Of a stretch of DNA of 24,299 bases, positions 14,563 through 23,050 are shown piece after piece (the stretch's first letter is position 1; each line of letters starts with the position of its first letter). The DNA is taken from positions 523 through 24,821 of the forward strand of contig DDSR01000130.1 in the NCBI GenBank assembly GCA_002343455.1. The letters are read 5' to 3'. The stretch comes from Deltaproteobacteria bacterium UBA2385. Its GTDB lineage: Bacteria; Myxococcota_A; UBA796; UBA2385. The notes beneath the pieces were generated by a model. That model saw only the letters and a list, made by a program, of their open reading frames with translations. It ran no database searches and was not told where the DNA came from. The position numbers were made by a program, and so were the translations under genes.

Positions 14563-17420
14563 CAGTTGAACTCCCCACGAAGGCCGAGCTGGAAGTACCG
14601 AGGGTTCTGGCGGGCGTTGGGTCGGCCCCAGTAGGGGTCGCCGTTGCTGTCGACGTAGACCCCCTCGCCGTCGGTGTCCCCGTAGCGGGTGTCGACGCTG
14701 GTGACCGTGCGGTCGTTGAACACGTTGAAGCACTCTGCGGTCAGGTCCCAGGCCGTGCGACCGGCGCTGAGGGTCAGGCCCGCCTTGAGATCCAGCCGCG
14801 AGTACATTGGCAGACGGTAGGTGCCGTCGATCGGGTCTTCGGTGTTGTACCAGCCGCCGTAGTAGTTGTTGTAGTAGAGCTTGCGGTAGGGGTCGCCGCT
14901 CTGGGCGTTGAAGTTCCAGCCCATCAGGAAGCCCAGGGCCGTCGCGTCGGCGATCGCGAGCGCGTCGCTGTCCCGGTACGAGCCCGCCACCTTCAGGTTG
15001 TGCGGGATGTCATAGGGTTGCAGGCCGAGATCGTTGCCGTTCTGGGTGTAGTTGTCGAAGCTCCCGCTGGCCAGGGCGGTCGTGTTCTCCTGCAGGAAGC
15101 CGTAGGAGCGGCTCCAGGTGTAGGAGGCGATCAGGCCCCAGTTCTCGTCGAACTGGCGGTTGCCCTGGAGCTCGACCGAGGTGAAGCGGTTGAAGACCTC
15201 GTCGGGGGTGCGCAGGCGGTAGACCGCGCTGGTCGTGCCGTTGCGCCCTCCGATGACCTCGGTCCCGTCCTCGTTCCAGATCTGGTTGACCTCATCGTCC
15301 TCCCAGCGGTTGCGGGTCTCCTCGTAGGTGAAGCCGAGGTCCAGGCCCCAGCCATCTCCGACGTCGCGGCTGATCCCGACGTTGAACTCGTCGCTGCGCG
15401 GCGTCTTGAGGTCGTCGTGAACCAGGAAGTAGCCTGCGCCCGAGGCCCCCGCCTCGACCCACTCCTCGCGCTCGGCATCCCAGGAGTAGGTGGTGTAGCC
15501 GGTGTCCGTGTCGGCCAGCGTGTCGGCGACGGCGAGGTAGCCGGGGTCGTAGAAGCGCCCGTAGTAGGCCCGCACGCTGGTGCGCCCGTCGCCGGTCAGG
15601 TCGTAGGCGGCCCCCATCCGGGGGGCCAGGTTGGCGGTCGAGAAGACCCGCTTGTCCATGAACTCGGGGTCCAGGAAGGGCCGGGTGTGCAGCGAGCTGA
15701 GGTCCAGCCGCACGCCGGGCCGGAGCGTCAGGCGAGGCACCGGCTGCCAGACGTCCTGTAGATACCAGGCGAAGAGCACGCCGGAGATGTGGCTCTCGTA
15801 GTTGCTGTTGTAGACCTCGAGCGTGCTGGGGACGTAGGACTCGAGGTCGTTGGGGTCCCCGGTGGGCTCGTAGGTCGCGATCCCCGACGTGTCCGGGCCC
15901 AGCGCAGCGTCCTCGTCCGACTCGACTCCCAGCCCCGGGAAGGCCGAGTAGGACTGCATCAGCTCGATGTTGATGCCCGTCTTGGCCTGGTGGCTGCCCA
16001 GCGCGGTGAAGAGCTGGGTGAAGGCCGAGTTCAGGCTGTGCCGGTTGCGGTAGCTCTCGCTCCCGTAGGGCTCGGGACCGTAGTTGAAGCCGCTGTTGCT
16101 GAACCAGCCTGGCTCGGAGTAGCCATAGTTGTCCGCCGGATCGCAGTCCTCCCACTGGCCGCGCTTGCACCACAGCTCTTGAATGGGCACCGTCACGATC
16201 CGCGAGCGCTGCGTGAAGACCTCGGTCTGCAAGAAGGAGCGGTTGGAGACGGTCCACAGATGGCCCGCGCTGGTCAGCCAGCCGCCCTGCTTCCAGTACT
16301 CCTCTCCGCTGGGCAGGGTGTAGACGTCCTGGGTGCTGTTCTCGATCCGGGTCGGGTCCGCCGAGAACAGGCCCCAGATGCGATGGGAGTCGTGCGGGGA
16401 CCAGGTCAGCTTGCCGTAGATGTACTCGCTGTTCCAGTAGCGAGGGGCCATCGGCTCGTCCCGGCCGACCTCGGAGGGCACGGTGTCCTGGTAGACCGAG
16501 CGGTTGAGCTGGAGGCTGGTGAAGAACCAGAGCCGATCCTCCACGATCGGGCCGCCCAGGTTGATGGCGGTCGAGTAGTCGAAGAACTCGATGTCGTCGG
16601 CGTCGCCCTCGTCCGGCAGGGGCTTGTACAGCCGGGTCGCCTTGCCGTTGTAGAGGAACTGGACGTCGCCCTCGAAGTCGTTGCTCCCCGAGCGGGTGAC
16701 GATGTTGACCGCGCCGCCCAGGGCGCGACCGTACTCGGCGTCCATGCCGCCCGTGATGACCTGCAGCTCTTCGATGGCGTCGAAGTTGAGGTTGCTGGAG
16801 AAGGTCCCGGTCAGCGGGTCGGTCGAGTTGACGCCGTCGATGTAGTACTGGTTGCTGGTGAAGGTCCCGCCCCGCATATTGGGGTTGCCGCCGCCGACGA
16901 CGCCGGGGGAGAGCTGGGTGGCCCCCTGGTAGTCGCGCCCCGGGTTGGGGATGTCGCGCATCATCTCCTTGGTGAGGACCACGCCCGTTCGGGTGCTGGT
17001 CACGTCGACCGAGGGCTTCTGATCGACGATGATCATCTCCTCCCCGGCCACGGCCAGGTTCATCTGGAGCTCGATTCGCGAAGACCGCCCGGTGAAGACC
17101 CGAACGCTGACCGCCGCCGTCTGGAAGCCGGGCTTGGTGGCCTCGATGCGGTACTCACCGGGGGGCAGGCCCAGCGCGACGAACTCGCCGTCGTCGTTGC
17201 TCTCCACCGCGCGCGAGCCCTGCAGGGACGGGCTGCTCATCGTCAGGACCACCCCGGGGACGGGCAAGCCATCGGCGTCGACGATGACTCCCCCGAGCTG
17301 GCCGGTCACCTCGGCCGCTTGCGCCGCGGGCGAGGCCAGGAGGAGGGCAGCCGAGACGCTGAGGGCCGGAACGAGCAGCAGCAGGGCGAGGGCAGCGGGG
17401 CGAGGTGTCGTTGGCGACAA
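14562..17420 (-). CDS. TonB-dependent receptor, Oar-like, with carboxypeptidase-regulatory-like domain
   Basis: A predicted 952-residue outer-membrane protein. Residues 1-35 form a signal peptide ending AQA. Residues ~38-130 are a carboxypeptidase-regulatory-like beta-sandwich (GVIVDADGLPVPGVVLTM, GLPPGEYRIEATKPGFQ). Residues ~135-250 are a TonB plug (NPNMRGGTFTSNQYYIDGV, EYGRALGGAVNIVTRSGS), and the rest is a beta-barrel rich in aromatic residues, ending GEFN. The order matches Oar-like receptors of Myxococcota and Bacteroidota, which take up or export large substrates; the substrate here is unknown. The start is uncertain because no ATG is available. The TTG at 17420 has GGAGGT four bases upstream, while the TTG at 17444 lies in a likely -10 box, so 17420 is preferred. 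The stop overlaps the start of the following lipoprotein gene. Confidence 0.88.
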   Translation of the reverse strand: MSPTTPRPAALALLLLVPALSVSAALLLASPAAQAAEVTGQLGGVIVDADGLPVPGVVLTMSSPSLQGSRAVESNDDGEFVALGLPPGEYRIEATKPGFQTAAVSVRVFTGRSSRIELQMNLAVAGEEMIIVDQKPSVDVTSTRTGVVLTKEMMRDIPNPGRDYQGATQLSPGVVGGGNPNMRGGTFTSNQYYIDGVNSTDPLTGTFSSNLNFDAIEELQVITGGMDAEYGRALGGAVNIVTRSGSNDFEGDVQFLYNGKATRLYKPLPDEGDADDIEFFDYSTAINLGGPIVEDRLWFFTSLQLNRSVYQDTVPSEVGRDEPMAPRYWNSEYIYGKLTWSPHDSHRIWGLFSADPTRIENSTQDVYTLPSGEEYWKQGGWLTSAGHLWTVSNRSFLQTEVFTQRSRIVTVPIQELWCKRGQWEDCDPADNYGYSEPGWFSNSGFNYGPEPYGSESYRNRHSLNSAFTQLFTALGSHQAKTGINIELMQSYSAFPGLGVESDEDAALGPDTSGIATYEPTGDPNDLESYVPSTLEVYNSNYESHISGVLFAWYLQDVWQPVPRLTLRPGVRLDLSSLHTRPFLDPEFMDKRVFSTANLAPRMGAAYDLTGDGRTSVRAYYGRFYDPGYLAVADTLADTDTGYTTYSWDAEREEWVEAGASGAGYFLVHDDLKTPRSDEFNVGISRDVGDGWGLDLGFTYEETRNRWEDDEVNQIWNEDGTEVIGGRNGTTSAVYRLRTPDEVFNRFTSVELQGNRQFDENWGLIASYTWSRSYGFLQENTTALASGSFDNYTQNGNDLGLQPYDIPHNLKVAGSYRDSDALAIADATALGFLMGWNFNAQSGDPYRKLYYNNYYGGWYNTEDPIDGTYRLPMYSRLDLKAGLTLSAGRTAWDLTAECFNVFNDRTVTSVDTRYGDTDGEGVYVDSNGDPYWGRPNARQNPRYFQLGLRGEFN

Positions 17421-17443
17421 GGGACCTCCAGCTCTGGCGAGCA

Positions 17444-17472
17444 ATTAGGTGGTACCGCAGACGTCACGACAA
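17444..17472 (-). promoter_or_regulatory. Candidate sigma-70-type promoter of the TonB receptor
   Basis: On the minus strand TTGTCG (17472-17467) and CCTAAT (17449-17444) are separated by exactly 17 bases; each matches four of six consensus positions. The transcript would begin a few bases downstream and carry the GGAGG ribosome site of the TTG start at 17420. Confidence 0.4.
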
Positions 17473-17518
17473 CGCAATCGGATAGCCACCGGCTCTGCGA
17501 ACCAGCCCCCGAGGAGCC

Positions 17519-18298
17519 ATGCGGATCGTCACCTGGAACGTCAACTCCATTCGAGCTCGCCTCGACCGCGCCCTGGACTGGGTCGACGCCCAGCAGCCCG
17601 ATGTCCTCTGCCTCCAGGAGATCAAGTGCCTGGACGAGCAGTTCCCCCGCGAGCCCTTCCTGGAGCGCGGCTACGCGATCGAGACCTTCGGTCAGAAGAC
17701 CTACAACGGCGTGGCCATCCTCAGCCGCCTGCCGATGCGCGACGTTCGGCGCGCGCTGCCCTGGGACCAGGACAAGGACGCCCGCGGCATCAGCGCCCTG
17801 ATCGAGGATGTGCGGGTGGTGAACCTCTACGTCGTCAACGGCAAGGAGGTCGGGGATCCCAAGTACCTCCACAAGCTCGCCTGGCTGGACGCGCTGCAGG
17901 CCTGGCTGGAGGCCGAGCATGGGCCCGACGAGCTGCTCTGCCTCTGCGGCGACTACAACATCGCCCCCGAGGACATCGACGTCTACGACCCTCGCCGCTG
18001 GAAGGAGAAGATCCTCTGCAGCACGCCCGAGCGCCAGCGCTACCAGCGGCTGCTCGACTGGGGCCTCTTCGACGCCTTCCGGCAGCTCGACGATCGGCCG
18101 GGGCAGTACTCCTGGTGGGACACCCGCACCGGGGGCTTCGACCGGGGCGACGGCTTGCGCATCGACCACCTGCTGGTCAGCCGGGACCTGATGGAGGCCG
18201 CCCAGCAGGTCTTCATCGACGTCGACGAGCGCGCGCGCGAGCACGAGACCTGCAAGCCCAGCGACCACGCGCCCGTGGTCCTGGATCTGGAGGGCTGA
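17519..18298 (+). CDS. xthA: Exodeoxyribonuclease III
   Basis: A 259-residue DNA-repair nuclease of the ExoIII/AP-endonuclease family. It cuts at abasic sites and removes 3' blocking groups in base-excision repair. Active-site residues are visible in order: N7 (WNVNSIR), E34 (CLQEIK), Y104 (VNLYVVNG), D145 and N147 (GDYNIAP), D216 (LRIDHLL), and D249/H250 (KPSDHAPV). The length is close to the E. coli enzyme (268). The ATG is preceded by GAGGA. It is divergent from the TonB receptor. The epmA-like gene follows after only two bases, so the two are likely one transcript. It appears complete and active. Confidence 0.93.
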   Translation: MRIVTWNVNSIRARLDRALDWVDAQQPDVLCLQEIKCLDEQFPREPFLERGYAIETFGQKTYNGVAILSRLPMRDVRRALPWDQDKDARGISALIEDVRVVNLYVVNGKEVGDPKYLHKLAWLDALQAWLEAEHGPDELLCLCGDYNIAPEDIDVYDPRRWKEKILCSTPERQRYQRLLDWGLFDAFRQLDDRPGQYSWWDTRTGGFDRGDGLRIDHLLVSRDLMEAAQQVFIDVDERAREHETCKPSDHAPVVLDLEG

Positions 18299-18300
18299 GC

Positions 18301-19461
18301 GTGGCCTGGACCGGCATCGGGCCGGCGCTGGCCGCCTGCGCCGAGGGGCAGGGGCTGGTGGCCTGGGGCCGCTGCGTGGGGGGGGCCCTGGTCGACACCA
18401 CCGGTCGTCTGCCGCTGGACCCGCCGGGGCCCGAGGGCGCGGTCGGGCGGGTCGAGGGTTCGCTGGTCGGGGGAACGCTCGTCGTAGACCGGGCCGAGTG
18501 GAGCGAGGTGGGCCCTGCCCTGCCGGCCGCCGCGCGGGTCGAGGCCATCCGCCGTCGCTTCGAGCTGGTCGCTCGCCTCCGCGCCGAGCTGGGGGCCCGC
18601 GGCTACCTGGAGGTCGACACCCCGCTGCTGCTCGAGGCCGCCGGCACCGACCCCTTCATCGAGCCCATCCCCGCCGAGCTGCGGCCGACCTGGAACCCCC
18701 AGCTCGGCGAGCGGACCCTCTACCTGCACACCAGCCCCGAGCTGGAGCTGAAGCGCCTGCTCTGCCTGGGCTTCCCCGCCATCTTCCAGGTCGGCCACGT
18801 CTTCCGGCAGGGCGACCTCTCGCCCTGGCACGAGCCCGAGTTCTGCATGGCCGAGTGGTACCGGGTCGGCTGGTCGGCGGCTCAGCTCGCCGACGAGCTG
18901 ATCGAGGTCTGTGCTCAGATCATGCCCCTCCCCGAAGTGCATCGCCTCAGCGTCGAGCAGCTCTGCGGCGTCGACCTGCTCGACCTGCAGGAGGGCCCGG
19001 CCCTCTCCCGCGCGCTCGGCTGGCCCGAGGAGCCCTTCGTCCACGCCTTCTCCCGCCTCTGGCTGGAGCGGGTCGAGCCCCGTCTGGTCGAGCTTGGCGC
19101 CGTCCTCGTCGTCGACTGGCCCGCCGCCCTCTCCATGCTCGCCCGCCGCCGCCCCGAGGACCCGCGCGTCGCCGAGCGCTTCGAGCTGGTCGTGCACGGC
19201 GTCGAGCTCGCCAACGGCTTCGGCGAGCTCACCGATCCTGTCGAGCAGCGGGCGCGCTTCCAGGCCGACCTCGCCATGCGCGCCGTCGAGGGCCTCCCGG
19301 CCGCCCCGATGCCCGAGCGCTTCCTCGCCGCCCTGGCCGCCGGCATCCCGCCCTGCGCGGGGGTGGCCCTGGGCGTCGACCGGCTGATCGCCTTGGCCCT
19401 GGGGGTCGAAGGGGTCGCCCCAACCCTCTCCTCGCCGATCGGGTGCCGCTCGTCTTCTTAG
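18301..19461 (+). CDS. epmA: EpmA-like EF-P lysine ligase (class II LysRS paralogue) with N-terminal extension
   Basis: A 386-residue enzyme of the PoxA/GenX/EpmA family, which activates lysine (or beta-lysine) and attaches it to a lysine of elongation factor P. The catalytic core (about 77-386) has class II motif 1 (ELGARGYLEVDTPLL), motif 2 (HTSPELELKRLL, VFRQGDLSPWHEPEFCMAEW) and motif 3 (GVALGVDRLIALALG), plus the family signature AERFELVVHGVELANGFGEL. There is no full anticodon-binding domain. E. coli EpmA is 325 residues; here about 60 extra N-terminal residues include a beta-rich piece (LVAWGRCVGGALVD, GSLVGGTLVVDRAEW). The start is a GTG two bases after the xthA stop, with GGAGG at good spacing. 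Its stop overlaps that of the convergent NYN gene. efp and epmB are not in the window. Confidence 0.85.
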   Translation: MAWTGIGPALAACAEGQGLVAWGRCVGGALVDTTGRLPLDPPGPEGAVGRVEGSLVGGTLVVDRAEWSEVGPALPAAARVEAIRRRFELVARLRAELGARGYLEVDTPLLLEAAGTDPFIEPIPAELRPTWNPQLGERTLYLHTSPELELKRLLCLGFPAIFQVGHVFRQGDLSPWHEPEFCMAEWYRVGWSAAQLADELIEVCAQIMPLPEVHRLSVEQLCGVDLLDLQEGPALSRALGWPEEPFVHAFSRLWLERVEPRLVELGAVLVVDWPAALSMLARRRPEDPRVAERFELVVHGVELANGFGELTDPVEQRARFQADLAMRAVEGLPAAPMPERFLAALAAGIPPCAGVALGVDRLIALALGVEGVAPTLSSPIGCRSSS

Positions 19462-19868
19462 ACCGTGGATCCGGCGCCCCCCGAACGCCAGCTCCGCGCC
19501 CCCTGCACCTGCACCCCCGCCGGCAGCCGCGCCCGCAGGCCCCGGTCGCTGCTGACCACAATCACCTCGCGTCCCAGGGCCACCTCCTCCCAGGCCCGCG
19601 CCACCAGCACATCGTCGGCCGCGTCCGGCCCGCTGCGCGTCGCGAAGCCCACCTCCAGCCGCCCACCGGCCAGCGCCTGGATCGCCGCCACGGGCCGCCC
19701 GTCGAAGACCAGCAGCGCGCGCTCGCCCTCGTCCTGCCCCTCGATCCAGGCCCGCGCCTGCTGCGCCAGCCGCAGCGCCGCCCCCTGCCGGTCGCGCCAC
19801 CAGCCGTCGGGCACGCAGCCCACGAGGTTGTTGCCGTCCAGCAGCCAGAGCAGCCCCGGTCCCGGCAC
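19458..19868 (-). CDS. YacP-like NYN-domain RNase
   Basis: A predicted 136-residue cytoplasmic protein with the NYN/PIN-like nuclease fold of the YacP/Rae1 family. It begins LLWLLDGNNLVG with the first acidic residue, has DAADDVLVARAW in the middle and VIVVSSDRGLRARLP near the end; these carry the acidic metal-binding residues of the fold. Family members cleave RNA, and Bacillus Rae1 acts at the ribosome A site, but that specificity cannot be assumed here. It is somewhat shorter than YacP (about 170 residues). The start is a GTG overlapping the TAG stop of the EAL gene by one base (TAGTG), so translation is probably coupled. The stop overlaps that of the opposing epmA-like gene. Confidence 0.75.
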   Translation of the reverse strand: MPGPGLLWLLDGNNLVGCVPDGWWRDRQGAALRLAQQARAWIEGQDEGERALLVFDGRPVAAIQALAGGRLEVGFATRSGPDAADDVLVARAWEEVALGREVIVVSSDRGLRARLPAGVQVQGARSWRSGGAGSTV

Positions 19869-21022
19869 TACCCTGCCCGCGCTCCAAGCCGCTGCAGCAG
19901 CTCGGTGCTGCCCAGCGCCCGATCGAAGTGGAAGCCCTGGGCCTGGTCGCAGCCCATCTCGCGCAGGGCCTGGGCGACGGCCTCGCCCTCGACGCCCTCG
20001 GCGACCACGCTCATGCCCAGGGCGTGGCCCAGGCCGACGATGGCGCGGGTGATGATGGCGGCGTCGGGGTCGGTGTCCAGCCCGCCGACGAAGCTCTGGT
20101 CGATCTTCAGCTCGCTGAAGGGCATGCGGTGCAGCTCGACCAGGGAGCTGTAGCCGGTGCCGAAGTCGTCGATCGCCAGGGAGAAGCCGCGCAGGCGCAG
20201 GCGGGTGAGCAGCTTCATGGTGGTGTCGACCTCGCGCATGGCGACGGTCTCGGTGACCTCCAGGGTCAGGACCTGGGGCGGCAGGCCCACCAGGCGGACG
20301 GCCTCCTCGATCTGGCTGGGCAGCTCGGTGTCGCTGAGCGAGCGGGAGGAGAGGTTGACGGAGAGGCCCAGGTCGTGCCCTGCCTCGCGCCAGCTGGCAC
20401 AGTCGGCGAGGGCGATGCGCAGCACCCGCCGGGTGAGGGTGTGGATCAGCTCGCCGCTCTCGGCGACGGCGATGAAGCGCTCGGGGCTGATCCAGCCGCG
20501 GTGAGGATCCAGCCAGCGGGCGAGGGCCTCGACCCCGACGATGGCCCCGGTGCGAAGGTCGATCTTCGGCTGGTAGCGCAGCACCAGGCGGTCGGCGTCC
20601 AGCGCGGCCGCGAGGTCGACCTCCCGCAGGGGGAGGAGGTTTCCCGGCACGCTCTCGATGGCCTCGGCGAGCTGGCTGGCCGTGAAGGGCTTGGGCAGGG
20701 GCTCGAGCATCGTCAGGCCCAGGTTGCGCCCCAGGTGGACGGCCGTGCGCAGGACCCGCCGATCGAAGCCGCTGACCGGCAGCACCGCGGCTCGGCGGCC
20801 CTTCTGGCCCAGGTACTCCAGCACGTCGACCCCGTCCTCCTGGCCGAGCGCCAGGTCGAGGACGATCAGGTCGGCGTCGAGCTCGTCGATGGCCTCGCGC
20901 GCGGCGGCGACGCTGCCGACCCCGCGAACCGTGAAGCCGCGCCGCTCGAGCAACGAGCAGACCAGCCGCTGTAGCAGCGGATCGTCGTCGATGACAAGCG
21001 CCAGTCGCTGATCCAGCGGCAC
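19868..21022 (-). CDS. Response regulator with EAL c-di-GMP phosphodiesterase output
   Basis: A 384-residue cytoplasmic two-domain regulator. Residues ~6-125 are a receiver with acidic pocket D12/D13, phosphoacceptor D56 (LIVLDLALG), Ser84 (PVSGFD) and Lys111. Residues ~135-380 are an EAL domain that hydrolyses c-di-GMP to pGpG. All main catalytic residues are visible: E165 (EAL at 165-167), N223 (VNLSSRSL), E255 (LEVTET), D285/D286 (IDDFGTGYSS), K307 (LKIDQSF), E342 (AEGVE) and Q362 (AQGFHF). It should therefore be active, with phosphorylation tuning activity. The start is a GTG preceded by GGGGAGGAG. There is no cognate kinase beside it. The NYN nuclease gene follows with a one-base overlap. 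It is divergent from the aconitase-family gene. Confidence 0.9.
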   Translation of the reverse strand: MPLDQRLALVIDDDPLLQRLVCSLLERRGFTVRGVGSVAAAREAIDELDADLIVLDLALGQEDGVDVLEYLGQKGRRAAVLPVSGFDRRVLRTAVHLGRNLGLTMLEPLPKPFTASQLAEAIESVPGNLLPLREVDLAAALDADRLVLRYQPKIDLRTGAIVGVEALARWLDPHRGWISPERFIAVAESGELIHTLTRRVLRIALADCASWREAGHDLGLSVNLSSRSLSDTELPSQIEEAVRLVGLPPQVLTLEVTETVAMREVDTTMKLLTRLRLRGFSLAIDDFGTGYSSLVELHRMPFSELKIDQSFVGGLDTDPDAAIITRAIVGLGHALGMSVVAEGVEGEAVAQALREMGCDQAQGFHFDRALGSTELLQRLGARAG

Positions 21023-21121
21023 CCTGCTCCTCCCCGCGAGGACCCTCCCTCGTCCCCGAAGCTAACCTCCTCGTGACGACCGCGCGGGTCGGAGCGGTTA
21101 GGCGGCCGGTCCGGAGATCGC

Positions 21122-23050
21122 ATGAAGCTCACTGGCCGCCTGCTCTACCTGACCGAAGACCCCGGCACCCTCGCCGCCCAGCTGCGCGGCCAGGATCTCG
21201 ACCTGCCCGCCGACGTGCCGCTGCACTACGGCGTCAACACCGACGCGATGATCTCGGGGGCGGCCTGCACGCTGGGCTACACGCCCGAGGTGCTGGGCCC
21301 CTGGTTCCTCCAGGACTTCCAGGAGGTGGTCGGCCACGACCAGGTGCGGGGCGGCGGCTTCCAGGTGATCGTCGGCGGAGACGCCTACGGCTCGGGCAGC
21401 AGCCGCGAGGTCGCCGTCGTGGCCCACCGCGGCGGCGGCATCGAGCTCGTGATCGCCCGCAGCTTCCAGCGCATCTTCCAGGAGAACATGGTCTACGGGG
21501 GCATGCCCTTCTCGACCGACCTCGGCCTGATCGATCGCCTCAAGCAGGGCCAGCAGCTGGACCTCTCCGAGCTGTACGAGGCCCTGCCGCCCTTCTTCCG
21601 CCAGGTCGCCTACGCCGGCGGCCTGTTGGAGTACGGCAAGCAGTGGCTCGCCGGCACCGTCAGCCCCTGGTACGAGGTCGACCGCCCCGTCCGGCCGATG
21701 AACGTCGTCGAGAAGATCGTGGCCGGCAAGGCCTGGCGCTCCGGCGGCGAGGCCGACGCCGCCTTCGGCATCGGCCACGTGGTGCCCGGCGACCAGATCC
21801 TCTGCCGGGCTGGCTTCCGCGGCATGCACGAGTACACCGCTGGCATGTGCATGGCCCTCTACGAGCAGGCCTTCGGCGAGGACCCGGTCTACGACCCCGA
21901 CCAGGTGGCGGCCTTCGAGGACCACTTCGTCCTGATCGACCAGCCCTCGGTGCCCGAGGCCGTCCGCAAGGCCCGCCTCGCTCCGGCCCGCCAGCTCGCC
22001 GCCGAGATGCTGGACGCCGCCGAGAAGCACGGCCTGCGCCTGCACGGCCCCGGCCGGCCGCTGCCCGCCGGCGTCTGCCACCGCATCGTGGTCGAGGACT
22101 ACGCCCGCCCCGGCGACATCGTCATCCTGACCGACAGCCACACCCCGACCGCGGGCGTGCTCAACACCTTCGCCTTCGGCGTCGGCAGCACCGCGATGAG
22201 CTTCTCCCTGCGCACCGGGCTCATCCCCGTCACCGTGCCCAAGACCGTCCGCGTGCTGGTCCACGGCGACGCCGGCGGGCTCGTCTCGCCCAAGGACCTC
22301 GTCCTGCACCTGATCGGCGACCCCTACTTCCGCGAGGAGCACTGGCGCACCGGGCCGACCGACACCTGCATCCTGCAGCTCGGCGGGCCCGGCCTGGACC
22401 AGTGGAACGTCGACGAGCTCTCGGTCATCACCAATATGACCGTCGAGGGCGGGCTGATGACCGGCATCGTCGAGCCCTGCCGGCCCCTGCTGGAGTTCCT
22501 GAAGACCCAGCGCGGCACCGACCATGCCGAGCGCATGGTCTACCCCGACGACGACGCACAATACGAGCGGGTGATCGAGGTCGACCTCGCCAAGGTGCCC
22601 CTGACCGTGGCCACGCCGGGCGACTCCCGCAACCGCCTGCCGCTCTCGCAGGTCGGCGACGTACCCGTCCACAACGTCGTCATCGCCAGCTGCACCGGCG
22701 GCTCGCTCTCCGACCTGCGGGCCGCGGCCGATGTGCTGCGCGGGCACAGCCTCGCCCCCGGGGTGCGCCTGACCGTCACCCCCAGCAGCGCCGACGTCGC
22801 CAGCGACGCCGCCGACGAGGGCCTGCTCGAACTGTTCTCGGCGATGGGCGCCGTCGTCAGCCCTCCCGGCTGCGGCAGCTGCATCGGCAACGGACCGGGC
22901 GTGCCCCTTCCCGGCGAGACCACCGCCAGCACCACCAACCGCAACTTCGACCGCCGCATGGGCGCGCCGGGGCCGGTCTACCTGGTCAGCCCCGCCGTCG
23001 CCGCCGCCAGCGCGATCGCCGGTCGGCTCATTGATCCGCGGGAGCTGTAG
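21122..23050 (+). CDS. Aconitase/isopropylmalate-dehydratase family protein, swivel domain first
   Basis: A 642-residue hydro-lyase of the aconitase superfamily with the small (LeuD-like) domain at the N-terminus. Residues ~1-190 contain the swivel motif GDAYGSGSSREVAVVAHR (86-103) and IARSFQRIFQENMVYGG. The large LeuC/aconitase-like part starts near 195 (VVEKIVAGKAW). It has DSHTPTAG (338-345) and three likely [4Fe-4S] ligands: C524 (SCTGG), C584 and C587 (GCGSCIGN). AcnA and fungal Leu1 have the opposite order; AcnB has the swivel before the catalytic part but carries an additional HEAT-like domain that is absent here. The substrate (citrate, isopropylmalate, homocitrate or another) cannot be decided. 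The ATG has CCGGAG upstream. The 3' end overlaps the convergent acyltransferase gene by 23 bp. Confidence 0.88.
   Translation: MKLTGRLLYLTEDPGTLAAQLRGQDLDLPADVPLHYGVNTDAMISGAACTLGYTPEVLGPWFLQDFQEVVGHDQVRGGGFQVIVGGDAYGSGSSREVAVVAHRGGGIELVIARSFQRIFQENMVYGGMPFSTDLGLIDRLKQGQQLDLSELYEALPPFFRQVAYAGGLLEYGKQWLAGTVSPWYEVDRPVRPMNVVEKIVAGKAWRSGGEADAAFGIGHVVPGDQILCRAGFRGMHEYTAGMCMALYEQAFGEDPVYDPDQVAAFEDHFVLIDQPSVPEAVRKARLAPARQLAAEMLDAAEKHGLRLHGPGRPLPAGVCHRIVVEDYARPGDIVILTDSHTPTAGVLNTFAFGVGSTAMSFSLRTGLIPVTVPKTVRVLVHGDAGGLVSPKDLVLHLIGDPYFREEHWRTGPTDTCILQLGGPGLDQWNVDELSVITNMTVEGGLMTGIVEPCRPLLEFLKTQRGTDHAERMVYPDDDAQYERVIEVDLAKVPLTVATPGDSRNRLPLSQVGDVPVHNVVIASCTGGSLSDLRAAADVLRGHSLAPGVRLTVTPSSADVASDAADEGLLELFSAMGAVVSPPGCGSCIGNGPGVPLPGETTASTTNRNFDRRMGAPGPVYLVSPAVAAASAIAGRLIDPREL

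Noticed and set aside
14563..14733. Upstream extension of the PPC-like lipoprotein into the receptor gene
   Set aside because: The extension is an Arg-rich shadow of the receptor's C-terminus; the ATG at 14562 starts a clear lipoprotein signal.
17421..17444. TTG at 17444 as start of the TonB receptor
   Set aside because: It lies in the likely -10 box and has no ribosome site; the TTG at 17420 follows GGAGGT.
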